Positions 1 through 11,290 of a stretch of 64,000 nucleotides of DNA are shown piece after piece. How positions within the stretch are numbered: position 1 is the first letter of the stretch; each line of letters opens with the position of its first letter. A program made the translations under genes and the position numbers. The notes beneath the pieces were generated by a model. The model was not told where the DNA came from. It ran no database searches and worked only from the letters and a program-made list of their open reading frames with translations. The DNA is from Caenorhabditis remanei (taxonomy: Eukaryota; Nematoda; Chromadorea; Rhabditida; Rhabditidae). The stretch lies in the NCBI RefSeq assembly GCF_010183535.1, contig NC_071329.1:12214001-12278000 (forward strand), in the 5' to 3' direction.

Positions 1-73
1 ATCTGACAAATCCAGTCAAGCAGGCACAACTTTCATAATGAGAAGCCATTTCTTGTGCTCTTGATGTCTTGGA

Positions 74-1548
74 TCAGTTTTGTAAAAGATTCTGAGCTTG
101 GAGCCGTTTCCCATTGCGATAGAAGCACTGCTGAAAAAACGTTTCGATTAAACTTTGACAGAAACATGAATCCAAAGCGTACCTCTTTTTTGTTCTTCCA
201 TTAAACTTTTCCCTAACTTGATTCAGTAGGTTCTTGATTCGTTCTTCTTGAAAAATTTTGAACGATCGATAGGTGCCAATAGGGAATACTTCTGTGACAA
301 TATTTTCAGCAAAAGCTAGAAGCTCCTCATTAGAGAAATCTCGAGACCAACTGTATTTGAAGCACACAGCTGTGTTTTTCAAATTCAATAGATCAGTGAT
401 ATCATCTGGTAACTCTCCTTCCAGAATAAGCTGTCGGGCACTTGTTAAAGTGGAGTGTGCAAAATGATCGGCTTCGTAACAAGAACCGTGAATGATGAGT
501 GAAGCAAGAGGATAACTTGATTCATCGATCAAATTTTTCAGAGCTTCGAGTCGTTTAATTCGTTTTTCTCCAAGTCTCAGATTTCGTATTCGGATATTCA
601 ATCCTTCTGGAATTCGGAGCACGAAGTTTATATTATTGAGGGAAAACTTGTTAACTTGAACTATCGAGTTCCGGCCTCCAAACAATTTCCCACACAATTT
701 TCTCATTGCTTCGTGCAACTTGAATGTGTACGGATACCGCTCGATTCGTTTTTCCTGGCCGTCTTCACTTTGAATTGTGAGCTGAATGAGAGGTATGAAA
801 GGGAGGGCTTTATTGTTTTGTCTGCAGTCGAAAGGTTGAAGACAGTAGCGCAACTTAGTAATGAATGTTTTTAGTGTGCAAGTTGACATTTCCTTGAGAT
901 CGGCAAGTTTCAGTTCTAGTGCCTCCGGAGTCAGTTCTTGGATAATTGGACCACGCATTGCTATCAATTCGTCGTCAGTGAACACGATGGTCATCATTGG
1001 AAATGGAAATCCTTGCCCTCCTTCCGGACGTCTTGCCAATGCGATTTGATAAATCTCCAAATGCCTCTCATAGAAACGTCTCAATCTCTCATTTCTTTGC
1101 TCGGATGCCCAAGGAAACGTAGGAGGAGAAGGCATAAAATGGTTGTTTACATCATTCATGTCATCAAAAACAACTTCTCCTGGGGCTACGTCAGTCCTAT
1201 TAAATGGAACTCGAAAGCCGTACTGATCGAGATCATCTAACAAGGAACCATCATTGTTCTCTCTTTGGAAGGGATCGAGAATTTTTTCACCTTGATGGAA
1301 GTCTCTATAGATGCTCAGAAAATAAGAAGTTTTGTTGACTCTAAATCCGAGATCAGCAAAATCAATATACCTAATTCGGAGAGGTACAGCTTTTTCCGCG
1401 AAAAAAATGTCTGGTATGCTTTTGGATAGGCAAAATCTGAAAAAAGCACGTAACACACATTTGTGGAGGAGTGAATTTACCTTTTGTTAGCGTCCATATA
1501 TTGTAGAACAGTTCTTAGACTATCATACTGCAACCGTGTGAAAGACAT
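74..1548 (-). CDS. DUF3557-type nematode protein, two exons
   Basis: Two exons on the minus strand: 1481-1548 (start codon 1546-1548) and 74-1436, joined by a 44-base intron with a GTAAAT donor and TTTTTTCAG acceptor. The split codon gives Arg23 and the product is about 476 residues. The start MSFTRLQYDSLRTVLQYMD, followed by a segment on the pattern 'SIPDIFFAEKAVPLRIRY', is the opening I associate with DUF3557 proteins, a family greatly expanded in Caenorhabditis and sometimes adjacent to F-box-like folds. No signal peptide or membrane segment is visible, so it is probably intracellular. The role of the family is not established. The reading frame is intact through a large second exon. The family call rests on memory of the N-terminal pattern; the gene structure itself is strong. 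Confidence 0.8.
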
Positions 1549-1975
1549 AATGCTTGCAGAATAGGGTAGACAAGGAAAACACTGAAGACAATAATCGATA
1601 TCGCCGGATGAGGGGAAAAAGAGAGAAGAACAGCGTCAAGTGAGCAGAGTCGGTAGGATGTGTGTATATGGTTAGACAAATAGTAATGGAGGTAATCTAT
1701 TTAATTGGAGAGTACTGGTTGTCACGTTCATTAGGGTGGCAATGCAAATCATATACATATGTAGATTCTTGTTGCAGAGTATTAGCACGTCATTATTCAT
1801 GATTTGGTTCGAATGACTGTAACTGGCTATAGAATCGCTTTTGAAACATTTTGAAATTCTTTACCGGATTTTCTTCCAGCCGGAAATAAGAGAAAACTAT
1901 TGAAAATAATAAGAATGTTTATTGGATCACTAGAGGACTACATGTTAAAAAATCTCACGAGAATTGAATCCAGAT
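1549..1975. other. Intergenic, no gene seen
   Basis: Between the start of the DUF3557 gene and the stop of the first ShKT gene. It must hold the DUF3557 promoter. I see AT-rich sequence without a repeat or an RNA gene. Confidence 0.6.
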
Positions 1976-3183
1976 TCAGGTGCAATATCCACAAGTCTTC
2001 GGACATTGTTGTTTCATCAAAGTCAAATAAGCAGAGTTGGTACAGTAGGAAGCCATACTAGCACAGTTGCTTACTCCAGTTGATGAATTGACGAGGTCAG
2101 CACAAGTGGAAGACGAAGAAGACGAAGAGGATGAAGAAGAGGAGGATGTACCTGGAAATGTAAAAATGTTTGTTTGCTGTAATTATTTCTTGACCTTTGT
2201 AAAAAATATAATTCCTTGTCATTTTAGTATTTGATTTCTTACAGTTAGCTGTTTTCGATGAAAACCATAAATGATTCTCTTGAAATTCTTCTGAATACAT
2301 TGTAGTCTCTTGTATTTACTTACAGTATCCACAAGTCTTTGGACATTGCTGTTTCATCAAAGTCAAATAAGCAGAATTAGTGCAATACGATGCCATTCCT
2401 GGACAATCACTGACTCCAGTTGATGAATTGACGAGGTCGACACAAGTAGAAGATGAAGACGTAGATGTGGTTGTTGCAGATGACGAAGTGCCTGAAATTG
2501 AATTCACGAATCTTATTTACACTCAAATCATTGTCAATGCCAATTTGAAGATTCATTTTGATATTCAGATACTTACAGTAACCACAGGTTTTTGGACACT
2601 GAGTTTTCATCACAGTCAAGTAAACAGAATTAGTACAGTAAGACACCATTCCTGGACAATCACTGACTCCTGTCGATGGATTCGTGAGGTCCACACAAGT
2701 TGAAGAAGACGTTGAAGCAGTTGTTGTGGCAGATGATGATGTACCTGAGAAATAGAGTATTTACTTTTCCAGTTTCAAACTTCAACTCACAATATCCACA
2801 CGTTTTTGGGCATTGTTGTTTCATCAGAGAAAGGTAGACAGCGTTGGTACAGTAAGACGCCATTCCAGGACAATCGCTAACTCCTGTCGATGGATTTGTT
2901 AGGTCTACACAAGTCGAAGCGGTTGTTTCAGATGCTGTAGTTGTTGTTGTGGCAGCGGTTGTAGTAATAGCTGAAATCGAAGAAAAATATTTATGAGTGA
3001 AAGCTTTTCAGTCTTACTGTAGGTATCAGCATCTGGGCAGCATCCACTATCCGTAATATAAGTGAAGTCGTCTGGACAAGCACCGTTCAAATCTGGCTGT
3101 GGAGTGGAAGTACATCCGTAACTTTGTTGAGAAGAATATACAGTCAGAAATGCCAAATAAATTAGGAAACTGAATGAAAGCAT
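1976..3183 (-). CDS. Secreted protein with four ShKT domains
   Basis: Five exons: 3018-3183, 2791-2970, 2577-2744, 2324-2491 and 1976-2151 (stop 1976-1978), together 285 codons plus stop. Exon 1 encodes a signal peptide (MLSFSFLIYLAFLTVYSS) and a short Cys-containing module (PDLNGACPDDFTYITDSGCC). Each of the four later exons encodes one ShKT domain with six cysteines on the pattern C-DLxNxxTGxSxC-C-CPKTCGYC, preceded by a Ser/Thr-rich linker that is probably glycosylated. Every intron falls in the same phase, after the first base of the last Cys codon or its neighbour, so one exon equals one domain and repeats can be gained by exon duplication. ShKT domains are named after a sea-anemone potassium-channel peptide, but in worms they mostly occur in secreted or cuticle-associated proteins, and no toxic role is implied. 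The exon splicing was verified codon by codon. Confidence 0.9.
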
Positions 3184-4222
3184 GCTTAGAATACTGTTAA
3201 TCCAATCTGATCAGCTCCTTTTAAACGTCAACCTGGCAAACATGAAACTTTTTATTTTTCTCATCCGGTGCTTTTTTTATTTGAGCAGAAGTGAAGCAAA
3301 GTTCCGCATCATTTCTGAAAAAGGGACACAGATTGACAGTTTTATTAATCATGATCATTGCTCTTTCTCGAGACAATTGAAAACTGTTCAAATCCTGATT
3401 TCTGCCAGTGGTTTTCATTACAAAAAATGTAGAATTTCAATGCAAAAAGTGTTTTCATGTGAATTCGAACAAGGGCGCCGAAAGCGCGACACCCCTATTC
3501 AGAAACAAATAAAAAATATTTAAAACGTGAAAAACTAATTTCACGTTTCTTTGAAAAAATAAAAGAAGAAAAAAATTGAATTAATGACGTGACCTTCCCG
3601 TAATGATGCAACTCACGTGCCTTGTTGGCTTTTTGATTGCCAACTCATCAGAAAAACAAAAAGTTGTTTTTTTTTTAATTCGCCTTCTCCAGGTATCTCC
3701 AAATTGGTTCTACTCCAGGTATGGTTCTTTTTCGCTTCTCTTTTTTTCCATCACCTTCCTGGATTTATCCAGAGTTCCGATCTCGCGATTTTATTCCCTT
3801 TTCAGTACTCTGGGGTTCCGATCTCGCGATTTTATTCCCTTTTTCAGTACTCTTGGGTTCCGATCTCGCGATTTTATTCCCTTTTTCAGTACTCTGGGGT
3901 TCCGATCTCGCGATTTTATTCCCTTTTTCAGTACTCTGGGGTTCCGATCTCGCGATTTTATTCCCTTTTCAGTACTCTGGGGTTCCGATCTCGCGATTTT
4001 ATTCCTTTCTTCCATTACTTGTTTTTCATTTGTTTGACCTAATGATGGTTCTTTAATATAAACGTCTTTGTGTCCCAGGTTTGGAATAATCACTGTAAGT
4101 AATAATAAACTTTTGTAATTTAAATATTTATTTGTTCATATATTTCACTACTTCCGGAGTTAACAATGCATAAATTTTAAATAAATATGAACCCATTAAA
4201 TAAATTCTTTTTGGTCGATAAA
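3184..4222. other. Intergenic between the two ShKT genes
   Basis: Contains the promoter of the upstream ShKT gene and a 41-42 bp minisatellite (listed separately). Several overlapping long open frames at 3603-4093, on both strands, come from this repeat and are not genes. Confidence 0.6.
3775..4006. repeat. 41-42 bp minisatellite, about 5.5 copies
   Basis: The motif TTCCGATCTCGCGATTTTAT starts at 3775, 3816, 3858, 3900, 3942 and 3983, giving unit lengths of 41, 42, 42, 42 and 41. Each unit continues with a TTCCCTTTTTCAGTACTCTG-like tail. Copies are almost identical; they differ mainly in the T-run length and one G/T change near 3854. The last copy is truncated and diverges after about 24 bases. 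The unit is free of stop codons in several frames, which produces spurious long ORFs. Confidence 0.95.
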
Positions 4223-4653
4223 TTATCCGGAGGTGCAGAATCCGCAAGTTCTTGGGCACTGAACTCTCATCAATGGAATGTAGATTGTGTTGGTACAGTA
4301 AGCGCGAAGTCTGGTACAGTCGCTGGTTCCAGTCGCAGCATTTGTTCTATCAACACATGTGGATGAAACAGTTGTTGTAGTGACAGAAGTGACTGTTGAA
4401 GAAGAGGAACCTGAAGTTGAATTTGTTTTTGATGAATGAACTCTTATACGAAATAAAACTTACAGAATCCGCATGTTTTTGGACATTGAGTTCTCATCAA
4501 AGGCAAATAGATTGAGTTGTTACAGAGAGAAACTCTTGCTGGGCAGTCACTTGTTCCAGTATTTGGGTTGGTTAAGTCAACGCAAGCCCAGGAAACAGAG
4601 CACAAGACAGTCAGAACGACTATGGTAATTGGTTGCATGTTGAAAGTTGACAA
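4223..4653 (-). CDS. Small secreted protein with two ShKT domains
   Basis: Two exons, 4464-4653 and 4223-4410 (stop 4223-4225). If the upstream Met is used the product is 125 residues. A second in-frame Met five codons later (4636-4638) gives a more usual signal peptide, MQPITIVVLTVLCSVSWA, and I prefer it slightly. Each exon encodes one ShKT domain (CVDLTNPNTG...CPKTCGFC and CVDRTNAATG...CPRTCGFC), split by the same phase-1 intron as in the neighbouring four-domain gene, with a short Ser/Thr linker. The shared exon layout and orientation make it a tandem paralogue of the gene at 1976-3183. It is probably an extracellular protein of unknown target. Confidence 0.88.
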
Positions 4654-5017
4654 AGTGATTCAGTGAAATGGAATGAATTGAAACAATTTAGAATGATAAC
4701 TTTGCAAATCTCCTTTTATAATGAGTCCTCCAACAGACGCAAATATTTGAACAGAAGGCCCTTTTTGTCTCTTATTGGAGACTATCTTTCAAACTTCCAG
4801 CACATTTTGTTCAACTAATTTATTGTTTGAATAAAATTTTAATTATTTGATTAAATGAAACAAAGTGCAAGCGATCGGAGATTACATTCGGAAATCACTG
4901 GCAGAAATTGAGATGACTGAACTTTTCTTTTGTAGATTTCTAGAAGCAATGCAAGCAGGTTGGATGTCATTGTTGCATATAAGCATTACTAGTCTGAAAA
5001 CTAGGAATTTATAGAAA
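4654..5017. other. Intergenic, no gene seen
   Basis: Promoter region of the two-domain ShKT gene and 3' region of the srx receptor gene. Only AT-rich sequence is visible. Confidence 0.5.
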
Positions 5018-6326
5018 CTAGAACCTTCTGAAAAGTTCGAACCCATCGAAAAGTGCGAAAAATGCCATAGACGGAAGAGCAACAATGATATCTCCAAATG
5101 ATCCAGAATTGAGAGATGAGATGAGAAAAACGTCGATAATGAAGAGGATGGATTGCACCATGCACTTAAAAATTTCCGATAAATCATTTCAGGTTCTAAT
5201 ACTCTCTATGTTTTTGTCTTTGGAAGTTTTATTGTCTTTGGACCTATTTGCGAACACGCCAATATAGTCTCAGCTATCTTGCACTAATCCTGCCTCACGT
5301 CATCCAGTTCATTGCCCTTTCATGTAACTCTTTCTCTTTTTTCAAATTGACTCACCTGAATAAACATTCTAGCGTTTCTCTGCTTCCTACGAGATGCATT
5401 TCGGCATGAGAAACTCACCGATTTCTGGAAAACAAACGTTTTTTTCGATTTATCGCATTTCATTGTTTCAAATTGTTTGCATAATAAATGGAAGTGCAAA
5501 CTCACAGCTCCTCCACAACAAATAATAAGGAAACTAATAACATTCAACATATTCGAAATCATCATCAGAACAAAAGCACAATACAATTGAAGTTGGTAAT
5601 TTGAAACGTGGCAATCATCGGCATATCGGAATGTTAGAGATTCAGATGAGAAGAAACAAGTACATTCTGTATGTTTAATAGACTCGTTGTATGTTTTTTC
5701 TGGAATTCACTCTGACCTGGATATCCTAAGAGTGTCCAAATGATGGCTGAGAACCAGGAAGTGAAAACACCGAGGGCAATTAAATCTGAATTTTTCCGTT
5801 TGACACTTCCAACAAAACAAATTGTCGCAAATCGGTTCAACGATAAGAAGCATTGAGTTAAGTTTCCTGTGAAATGGTCTTCTTGATTAAGGTAAACTCT
5901 TTTTAAAGTTTGATACCTTGAATATAAAGTCCAAAAAGTAAAAACTGGCTTAATATCATATTGAAATAGTCAGAAAGAAGATTCTCTTTTCTGAAATTGA
6001 AATATTTTTTCCTGGGAAGAAAACTCTGGAAAACTAACACAAAGACCGCTGGAACAAGCCAAAAGAATACCAAAGAGCAAATCAAAATATTCGAAAACGA
6101 TTTTGAAATTGAAAAGATAAAAAATCCACCACGAAACCGGATACCAAACATGAATCCAGAAGCAATGTAGGCATTTATAGCGCCTCCCACAAAACTTATC
6201 TGAAAGTAATCGGAGAGTTCGGATCGGTCTCTAGAGAATTCAACTGATTACCATAAGAAGTAAAACGGCTGTCCACGTTCTCTCATGTGGTTGAATTTCA
6301 GTAGTTGAATTAAATTGGAAATACAT
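5018..6326 (-). CDS. srx-type seven-transmembrane chemoreceptor
   Basis: Six exons: 6252-6326, 5917-6199, 5717-5866, 5506-5666, 5356-5424 and 5018-5164 (stop 5018-5020). All phases agree and the product is 294 residues, normal for worm serpentine receptors. A TTTTCAG likely trans-splice site lies 9 bases upstream of the start. Diagnostic parts are the first membrane helix (ISFVGGAINAYIASGFMFGI), the second around NILICSLVFFWLVPAVFVLV, the third with LTQCFLSLNRFATICF (the NRF replacing DRY at the end of TM3), and Cys pairs in the second extracellular loop (ECTCFF...YADDCHV). The layout resembles the srx family, which are candidate chemosensory GPCRs in sensory neurons. I see no frameshift or stop, so it looks functional. 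The exact subfamily is an inference from memory of srx patterns. Confidence 0.82.
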
Positions 6327-6745
6327 TAATTCTCTCTGAAAAATGCTCTCTTAGAAATGTAGTTATATTTGAATAAGAAAAAGTTGTAATTCTTCAACGA
6401 AGTGGAAATATAAGCGGAATGATTTTTCAGAAGGCGTGGTTACTGATATCTCTTTATGTGATATTTGTCATATTCAGCTACAAAAAAGTCATTGTTCCGG
6501 AAAATTGGATATTGAGCAGCGTAATTGTTTACTAGATCACTGCACAAGTCTTGAGAGATCAGATGTGGGAGGAGATTAAATTTAAATTTCGGTATCAATG
6601 ACTTTTCTTGTTGAAAAATGAAATTTAAACTGCCGCTAATTAAAAAGAATCGTGGAAACTCGGCCACTAGTCCGTGTAGTCCACGTGGACAATACATTTC
6701 CAGCATTTTCTTCAAAGCTGCCAGCATTCTCAAAATTTCAACACG
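6327..6745. promoter_or_regulatory. Divergent promoter region of srx gene and fis-1
   Basis: 419 bases between divergent starts. It holds a perfect 10-base palindrome TCCACGTGGA at 6680-6689 with an E-box core, inside a longer bipartite motif described separately. A minus-strand open frame at 6440-6733 has no family features and no splice partner, so I do not call it. Confidence 0.5.
6673..6692. promoter_or_regulatory. Bipartite palindrome CGTGTAGTCC-N4-GGACAA (copy 1)
   Basis: The sequence CGTGTAGTCCACGTGGACAA ends 53 bases before the fis-1 start codon. The 10-base left half and 6-base right half recur exactly at 24167-24186 upstream of the SSU72 gene, where only the central four bases differ (ACGT here, GCTC there). 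Here the centre creates a CACGTG E-box. It could be a binding site for a dimeric factor. That role is inference; the shared sequence is observed. Confidence 0.5.
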
Positions 6746-7536
6746 ATGGAGCCAGAATCAATTTTGGATTTTCGTACGGAAAATGAAGATATATTAGTAA
6801 GTTCATTTCCAAACAGTATGTATGCATTTATTCTACTTCTAGGCTGCCCGTGCCCGCTCAGTAACCCGGGAGAATCAAATCCAACTGGCTATTGTTCTTG
6901 TCGGATCAGAGAATCCGAAAGAAGTTGAAGAAGGTGCAGCAATTTTAGAAGGTTTGTGATTTTTGAGAAATAAATTATATTAAATTTAATGTTCTCAGAG
7001 ATCGTCAAGGACACAATTCACAGTGAAGATTCCAGAGTATGCGTTCACTATCTGGCGCTCGCTCATGCTCGTCTTCAGGTAGTTGGAACTTTTTTAATAC
7101 TTTTAAAATCTCTAGACATTGCAACACAAACATTTTCCGTACGTTTTGATGGGTTTCTAATCGATCAAACTGAAAATCAATTAGATGCAGCATAATGTGA
7201 CTCAAAACTTATGAAACCCGCGCCTCATAGCACAAAACCGCATTTTCGTTCGTGCTGAACGACTTTCTGGTCACTCTTCACTAGTTTTGAACTAGAAAGT
7301 TCAAAAAGTCGGTTTGTATTCATCTAAAAATACTTAGTTTTCAGAATTATGACAAATCAGTGAGACTTCTTGATGCTTTGCTCCGTACCGAACCATCGAA
7401 CATGCAAGCAACTGAGCTTCGAAGAGTTGTGGAAAAGAAAATGAAACGAGAAGGACTTCTCGGATTGGGACTACTTGGAGGAGCCGCCGCTTTGATCGGA
7501 GGAATCGTCATTGCTAGCTTCGCACTCAAAAAATGA
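6746..7536 (+). CDS. fis-1: Mitochondrial fission protein FIS1 orthologue
   Basis: Four exons, 6746-6796, 6843-6951, 6999-7078 and 7345-7536, coding for 143 residues, the usual FIS1 length. Segments ARSVTRENQIQLAIVLVG, VCVHYLALAHARLQNYDKSV and LLDALLRTEPSNMQATELRR match the TPR-like helical bundle of FIS1. The end, LLGLGLLGGAAALIGGIVIA followed by SFALKK, is the single C-terminal membrane anchor with a short basic tail that places the protein in the outer mitochondrial and peroxisomal membrane, facing the cytosol. FIS1 recruits fission machinery and adaptors there. A polyadenylation signal AATAAA lies at 7644-7649. C. elegans has two paralogues; the symbol fis-1 rests on remembered synteny with F41G3.4. 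Confidence 0.92.
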
Positions 7537-8154
7537 AATACTCAATAACATGTCAAAAGCCTAATTTATTCGTTCTAAGAATTCCGCTTGCTCCAGAATT
7601 CTTCAATCAAACATCACTTTTCTTGTCTGTATAAATGGAGACCAATAAATTATGTGTAAATCAGATTTTATAATAATCACCTTGTTTTCGTCTCCACCCG
7701 TTCTCTTCCGCGTTGAGTCACAAGTCAGAATTCCAATTGATTAAATTTTCAATTGCGTTCGTGGATTTCATACTGACGCAACCGAAAATGATTCCGAAAA
7801 AGAGGGATTTTCGTTTTCTGCAGACTTCAAGACTACATTGTAGCCTGTTTAATAATTCAGAGGATCTTATATTCAACCCCAATAGTTTCATTATCAACCA
7901 TGCGGAAATGATATCAACACCATCGACATCCACTAATTTCAACAACAGAATAACAGTGGCTCTCCGGCTCAAAATCAACAAATACAGTATTTCTGCGTCT
8001 CTTCATCCAACACACTCTTTTATTTGTCTTCAGCTGTCAGCCTGTCATCAACCCGCGCGGCCTTGTTTGGTTCCGTCTTCTCTTTTGACCAGAAGAGAGC
8101 ATTTCTCAGATAAACTCATTAGACTTCACTTTTCATTTCATTCATATTCAAACG
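7537..8154. other. fis-1 3' UTR and upstream region of the next gene
   Basis: 618 bases. It holds the fis-1 AATAAA at 7644-7649 and presumably the promoter of the gene starting at 8155. An open frame at 7713-8162 has no codon structure or splice sites that suggest a gene. Confidence 0.5.
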
Positions 8155-11100
8155 ATGGATAGAAGAAGAGATCCTCGATATAAACAGCAAGAACCAGCTC
8201 ATCATTATGATGATCGATATAATGCAACTTATGATAATTATGATTACGAAGAGGATTACGGTAATCAGTATGCGAACACAGGTTAGTTGTTTTCTGGTCA
8301 ATTTTAGGTCTAACATGATGGAACCTATAATTTCCTCTTTTTTCCAGTTCCACATCATCACCATCCTCATCCACACGCTCATCCACATCATCCAGAAGAT
8401 CATGGATATGATGATGAAGACGACCATTGGGGCAATCAAAGAGATCAGCATGACTTTTATGATACCGTACCCGCTACGAATCTTCCACCCGTGAAGCCAA
8501 TGGGTCCTCCCAAAAATCTTGCTCGTGTTCAAATTTCCACTTCAATGGCACCAATGGAACCAGAAAATGTGGCGATTCCACAGGCTCCGCCCCCACCAAG
8601 ATTCGGTCCAACTGGTGGGTACAACAATAATAATGGTTCGTTGACTTTCTAATTATCAATTAAAAGCTCAAGAATTTTAGATAGAAAGACTCCAGTCTCA
8701 AAATATGGAAATATGGCAACAACTGATTTGAAGAATAGAAGAGAAACTTCTGATGTTCATATTCGATTTGACCCTGCAGCGAAACGAGATTTCCCACCAA
8801 AGCAGACAGCATTTATTGATGGATTCAGAAATGGAGACACTTCTGTTCCAGCTGGAAAGAAAAAAGAAACTGGAGGTCAAACTACAAATACAATCCGCTC
8901 AATTATCAATAATTTGAAAAGTGGAGGAACGGAGAAACGTTAGTAAACTTCCACAAAAACCACTAATCTTGAAAATTGAATTTTCAGAAGAAGACACGAT
9001 TCCACGTAGTCGTGTCTCCACAAATCCATTCATGAGAGCCAATCAACAACAGCAGCAACAACAACAACATCTACATTCACAGAATCATAATACATCTCGT
9101 TTTGAGGCTAAAAACACTTCCAAAAATGTAGCAGAAGTTGTTGAGAAGATGAATAATGGAGACTGGCCTATTCAAATTGAAGATGAAGAATCTATTACTC
9201 CTCCATTGGATCCGAAACGTGGACATCAACAACAATCAGACAAAGCACGTCAATGGGAAACTCTTCATCGAAAGAAAGATGAAAAAAGAAGTATTCTGGA
9301 AGACATTCCTCATCTGACAGGAACTCCGCCAGCACCTCCACTTCCAGTTCAACAGCCACCTCCTTCTTCTCAAATACCTCAGAAACAACAACATCCACAG
9401 ATGCAAAAACAACAAAGTAGAGAAGAAAATGATAAAATGTCAGATAAAAGTCACGAAGAAGAGCATACAAGTGTTTCAACGGACTCTGCTCTCTGCTCTG
9501 AAAGTTCGGAAATTCGTGGACCATCTCCATACAAGCTTCCATTTGATTCACAGAAACCTGGAGAATTGGCCGAGGAAGCTGAGAAACTTCTGTTTTATTT
9601 CAAAACTCATAAGGAAGTTTTGAATTATTTGGGAATCGGATTGACAGATCGACTGTGGAAACATATTCAAAAACTTCCGAATTTCGAGACATCAATCCGT
9701 GTTTTTAAGAAACAAGAAGAGATATCTGCATCCAAACCCCCTCCAGCTCCACCAATCAATCAAATCATTGCTCCCCCCTCTACCGTATCTTCAAATGTTC
9801 CTCCTGCTCCAAAAATTACTATAAGTCAATCATTTGCTCCACAAGATCGAAAGGTATGTATCTATTTCTGACCTTTAAATATGAAAGATTTTAATTTCAG
9901 AGCCCCATCGGACACTCTCACAATCGCAGTGTTTCCCAGGTTGCTGCTCGTTACTATTCTTAAACTTTTTTAAAAATTATTTTCCACTCTTTTCTTTCTT
10001 TTTTTCTTCTTCCTCTATTTCAGATTCGTATTGTAAGTGTGTGTGTGTGTGCTGTGTTGTCTCTCTATCTTTTTTGGGTTATCATAAGTTTCTATGAAGT
10101 TGGAATAAAGTTTAAAAATCTAGTAGAGACAGCAGCACACATTGACATACAAACAATCTGAGAAGGGAAGGAGTGTAAATAGAAATGAGAGAAAAGTCTG
10201 AAAACTCTAATCAATTTCTAGAGATGCGTAGTTAAAATCCAAACATCTTTCAAAAGTTTATTCACGAGATAGAACACGAAAATTTCAATGTTATATGTTC
10301 AGAATGAAGAGCTGTCTCCTCAACCGAATGGTTTCGGGAATGATGAGAGCAGATTCACCAAAAATCTAGAGAGTTCTACTGGAAATAACAGAGGAGACAG
10401 ATCAAACAATGGTGGAAGATTCGTGAAGAAATCAGCAGCTGCCCTGATTGCAAAGAAACAAGGAATGCAATCGGAGGATCCGGTAAATTTTCTAGACTTC
10501 ATTCTAGACTTCAACCAATCAATTGTTTCAGAATTCTGCGACTGAAATAATCGATCCTCGAATTGCTGAAGAAATCAAAAATCTACGCGACCGAGAAGAA
10601 GAACTAAAAAGAAGTCGTTCTGAGCTGGCACTTGTCACTAGTCCGCCTCCAAGTTCATATCAAATGAGTCCAAAGAAAACAAGTCCAGGAAGCAATATGA
10701 GAAGTGCTCAGTCATACGATCATTTGGATAACTCGATTCGTTCACCAATCGAAAGATCTCATTCTTCTCATAATGTATATCATATGAAAAATGCAATGAA
10801 TGGCGGAGACTCTTCCCCATATCATCTTGGAGGTGCGTATGGAAATGCGAATTATGGATCAATGCCAAGAGCACAGCATAGAAAAGAAGGTGAGTGATAG
10901 CTAGAGAAATGAGTAATTTTGAGATTTCAAATGAGTTTCAGGATCGTATCACCCTCAAATGCATGAACATCGAACCCATGACGGTGGATATCGGCAATCT
11001 CGAAACGGCGAATTTTTTCGTCAGACACCAGCCGCTTCTGAGACGACGAACGCCGGTTGGCAGAAATCCGCGTAAGCTCCCCAGACAACTGAATAATCTT

Positions 11101-11290
11101 TCTCCAACTTCTTTTTTTAAGTGCGTCTTTCGAAACGAAGCCTTCCGTCGCAATTCATTCAGGCCTACAGCTTCCAACCGCCAACATTTCAATTTCATCT
11201 TATCAGCAAAGATCCAGCGACAAGTATCAGAATCCCAAGTCAATGTACGGTACAAAACAACACGACGCGCATCGTAAAATTGGGCTCTAG
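8155..11290 (+). CDS. Large low-complexity His/Gln/Pro-rich protein
   Basis: Exons 8155-8281, 8348-8635, 8681-8938, 8988-9853, 9901-9939, 10303-10482, 10532-10889, 10942-11071 and 11122-11290. All phases agree and the product is about 804 residues. I do not recognise the family. Seen in order: a Tyr/Asp-rich start with a His cluster (VPHHHHHPHPHAHPHH), a polyproline stretch (AIPQAPPPPRFGPT), a basic conserved-looking block (KRDFPPKQTAFIDGFRNGD), a poly-Gln run, proline motifs (GTPPAPPLPVQQPPPSSQ), then a helical segment (AEEAEKLLFYFKTHKEVLNY and GIGLTDRLWKHIQKLP) that may be the only folded part, a short coiled coil (IAEEIKNLRDREEELKRS), and a Ser-rich tail. Proline motifs suggest SH3 or EVH1 ligands, so a cytoskeletal scaffold is possible but unproven. 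The exon 5 donor (GTTGCT) is weak; reading through gives a short isoform with its own polyadenylation signal (see findings). Confidence 0.8.
10104..10109 (+). terminator. Polyadenylation signal for a short isoform
   Basis: AATAAA inside the intron between 9939 and 10303. It lies about 140 bases past the stop codon (9961-9963) reached if exon 5 is not spliced, consistent with an alternative shorter transcript. Confidence 0.45.

Noticed and set aside
3603..4093. Overlapping 100-144 codon frames on both strands
   Set aside because: They are produced by the stop-free 41-42 bp minisatellite; repeated peptide units in three frames are an artefact.
6440..6733. 97-codon minus-strand frame in the srx/fis-1 promoter
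   Set aside because: No domain, no splice partner, and the srx gene already begins at 6326 with a likely trans-splice site.
10034..10052. TG-rich microsatellite
   Set aside because: Only about seven TG units in an intron or 3' UTR; too short to be noteworthy.
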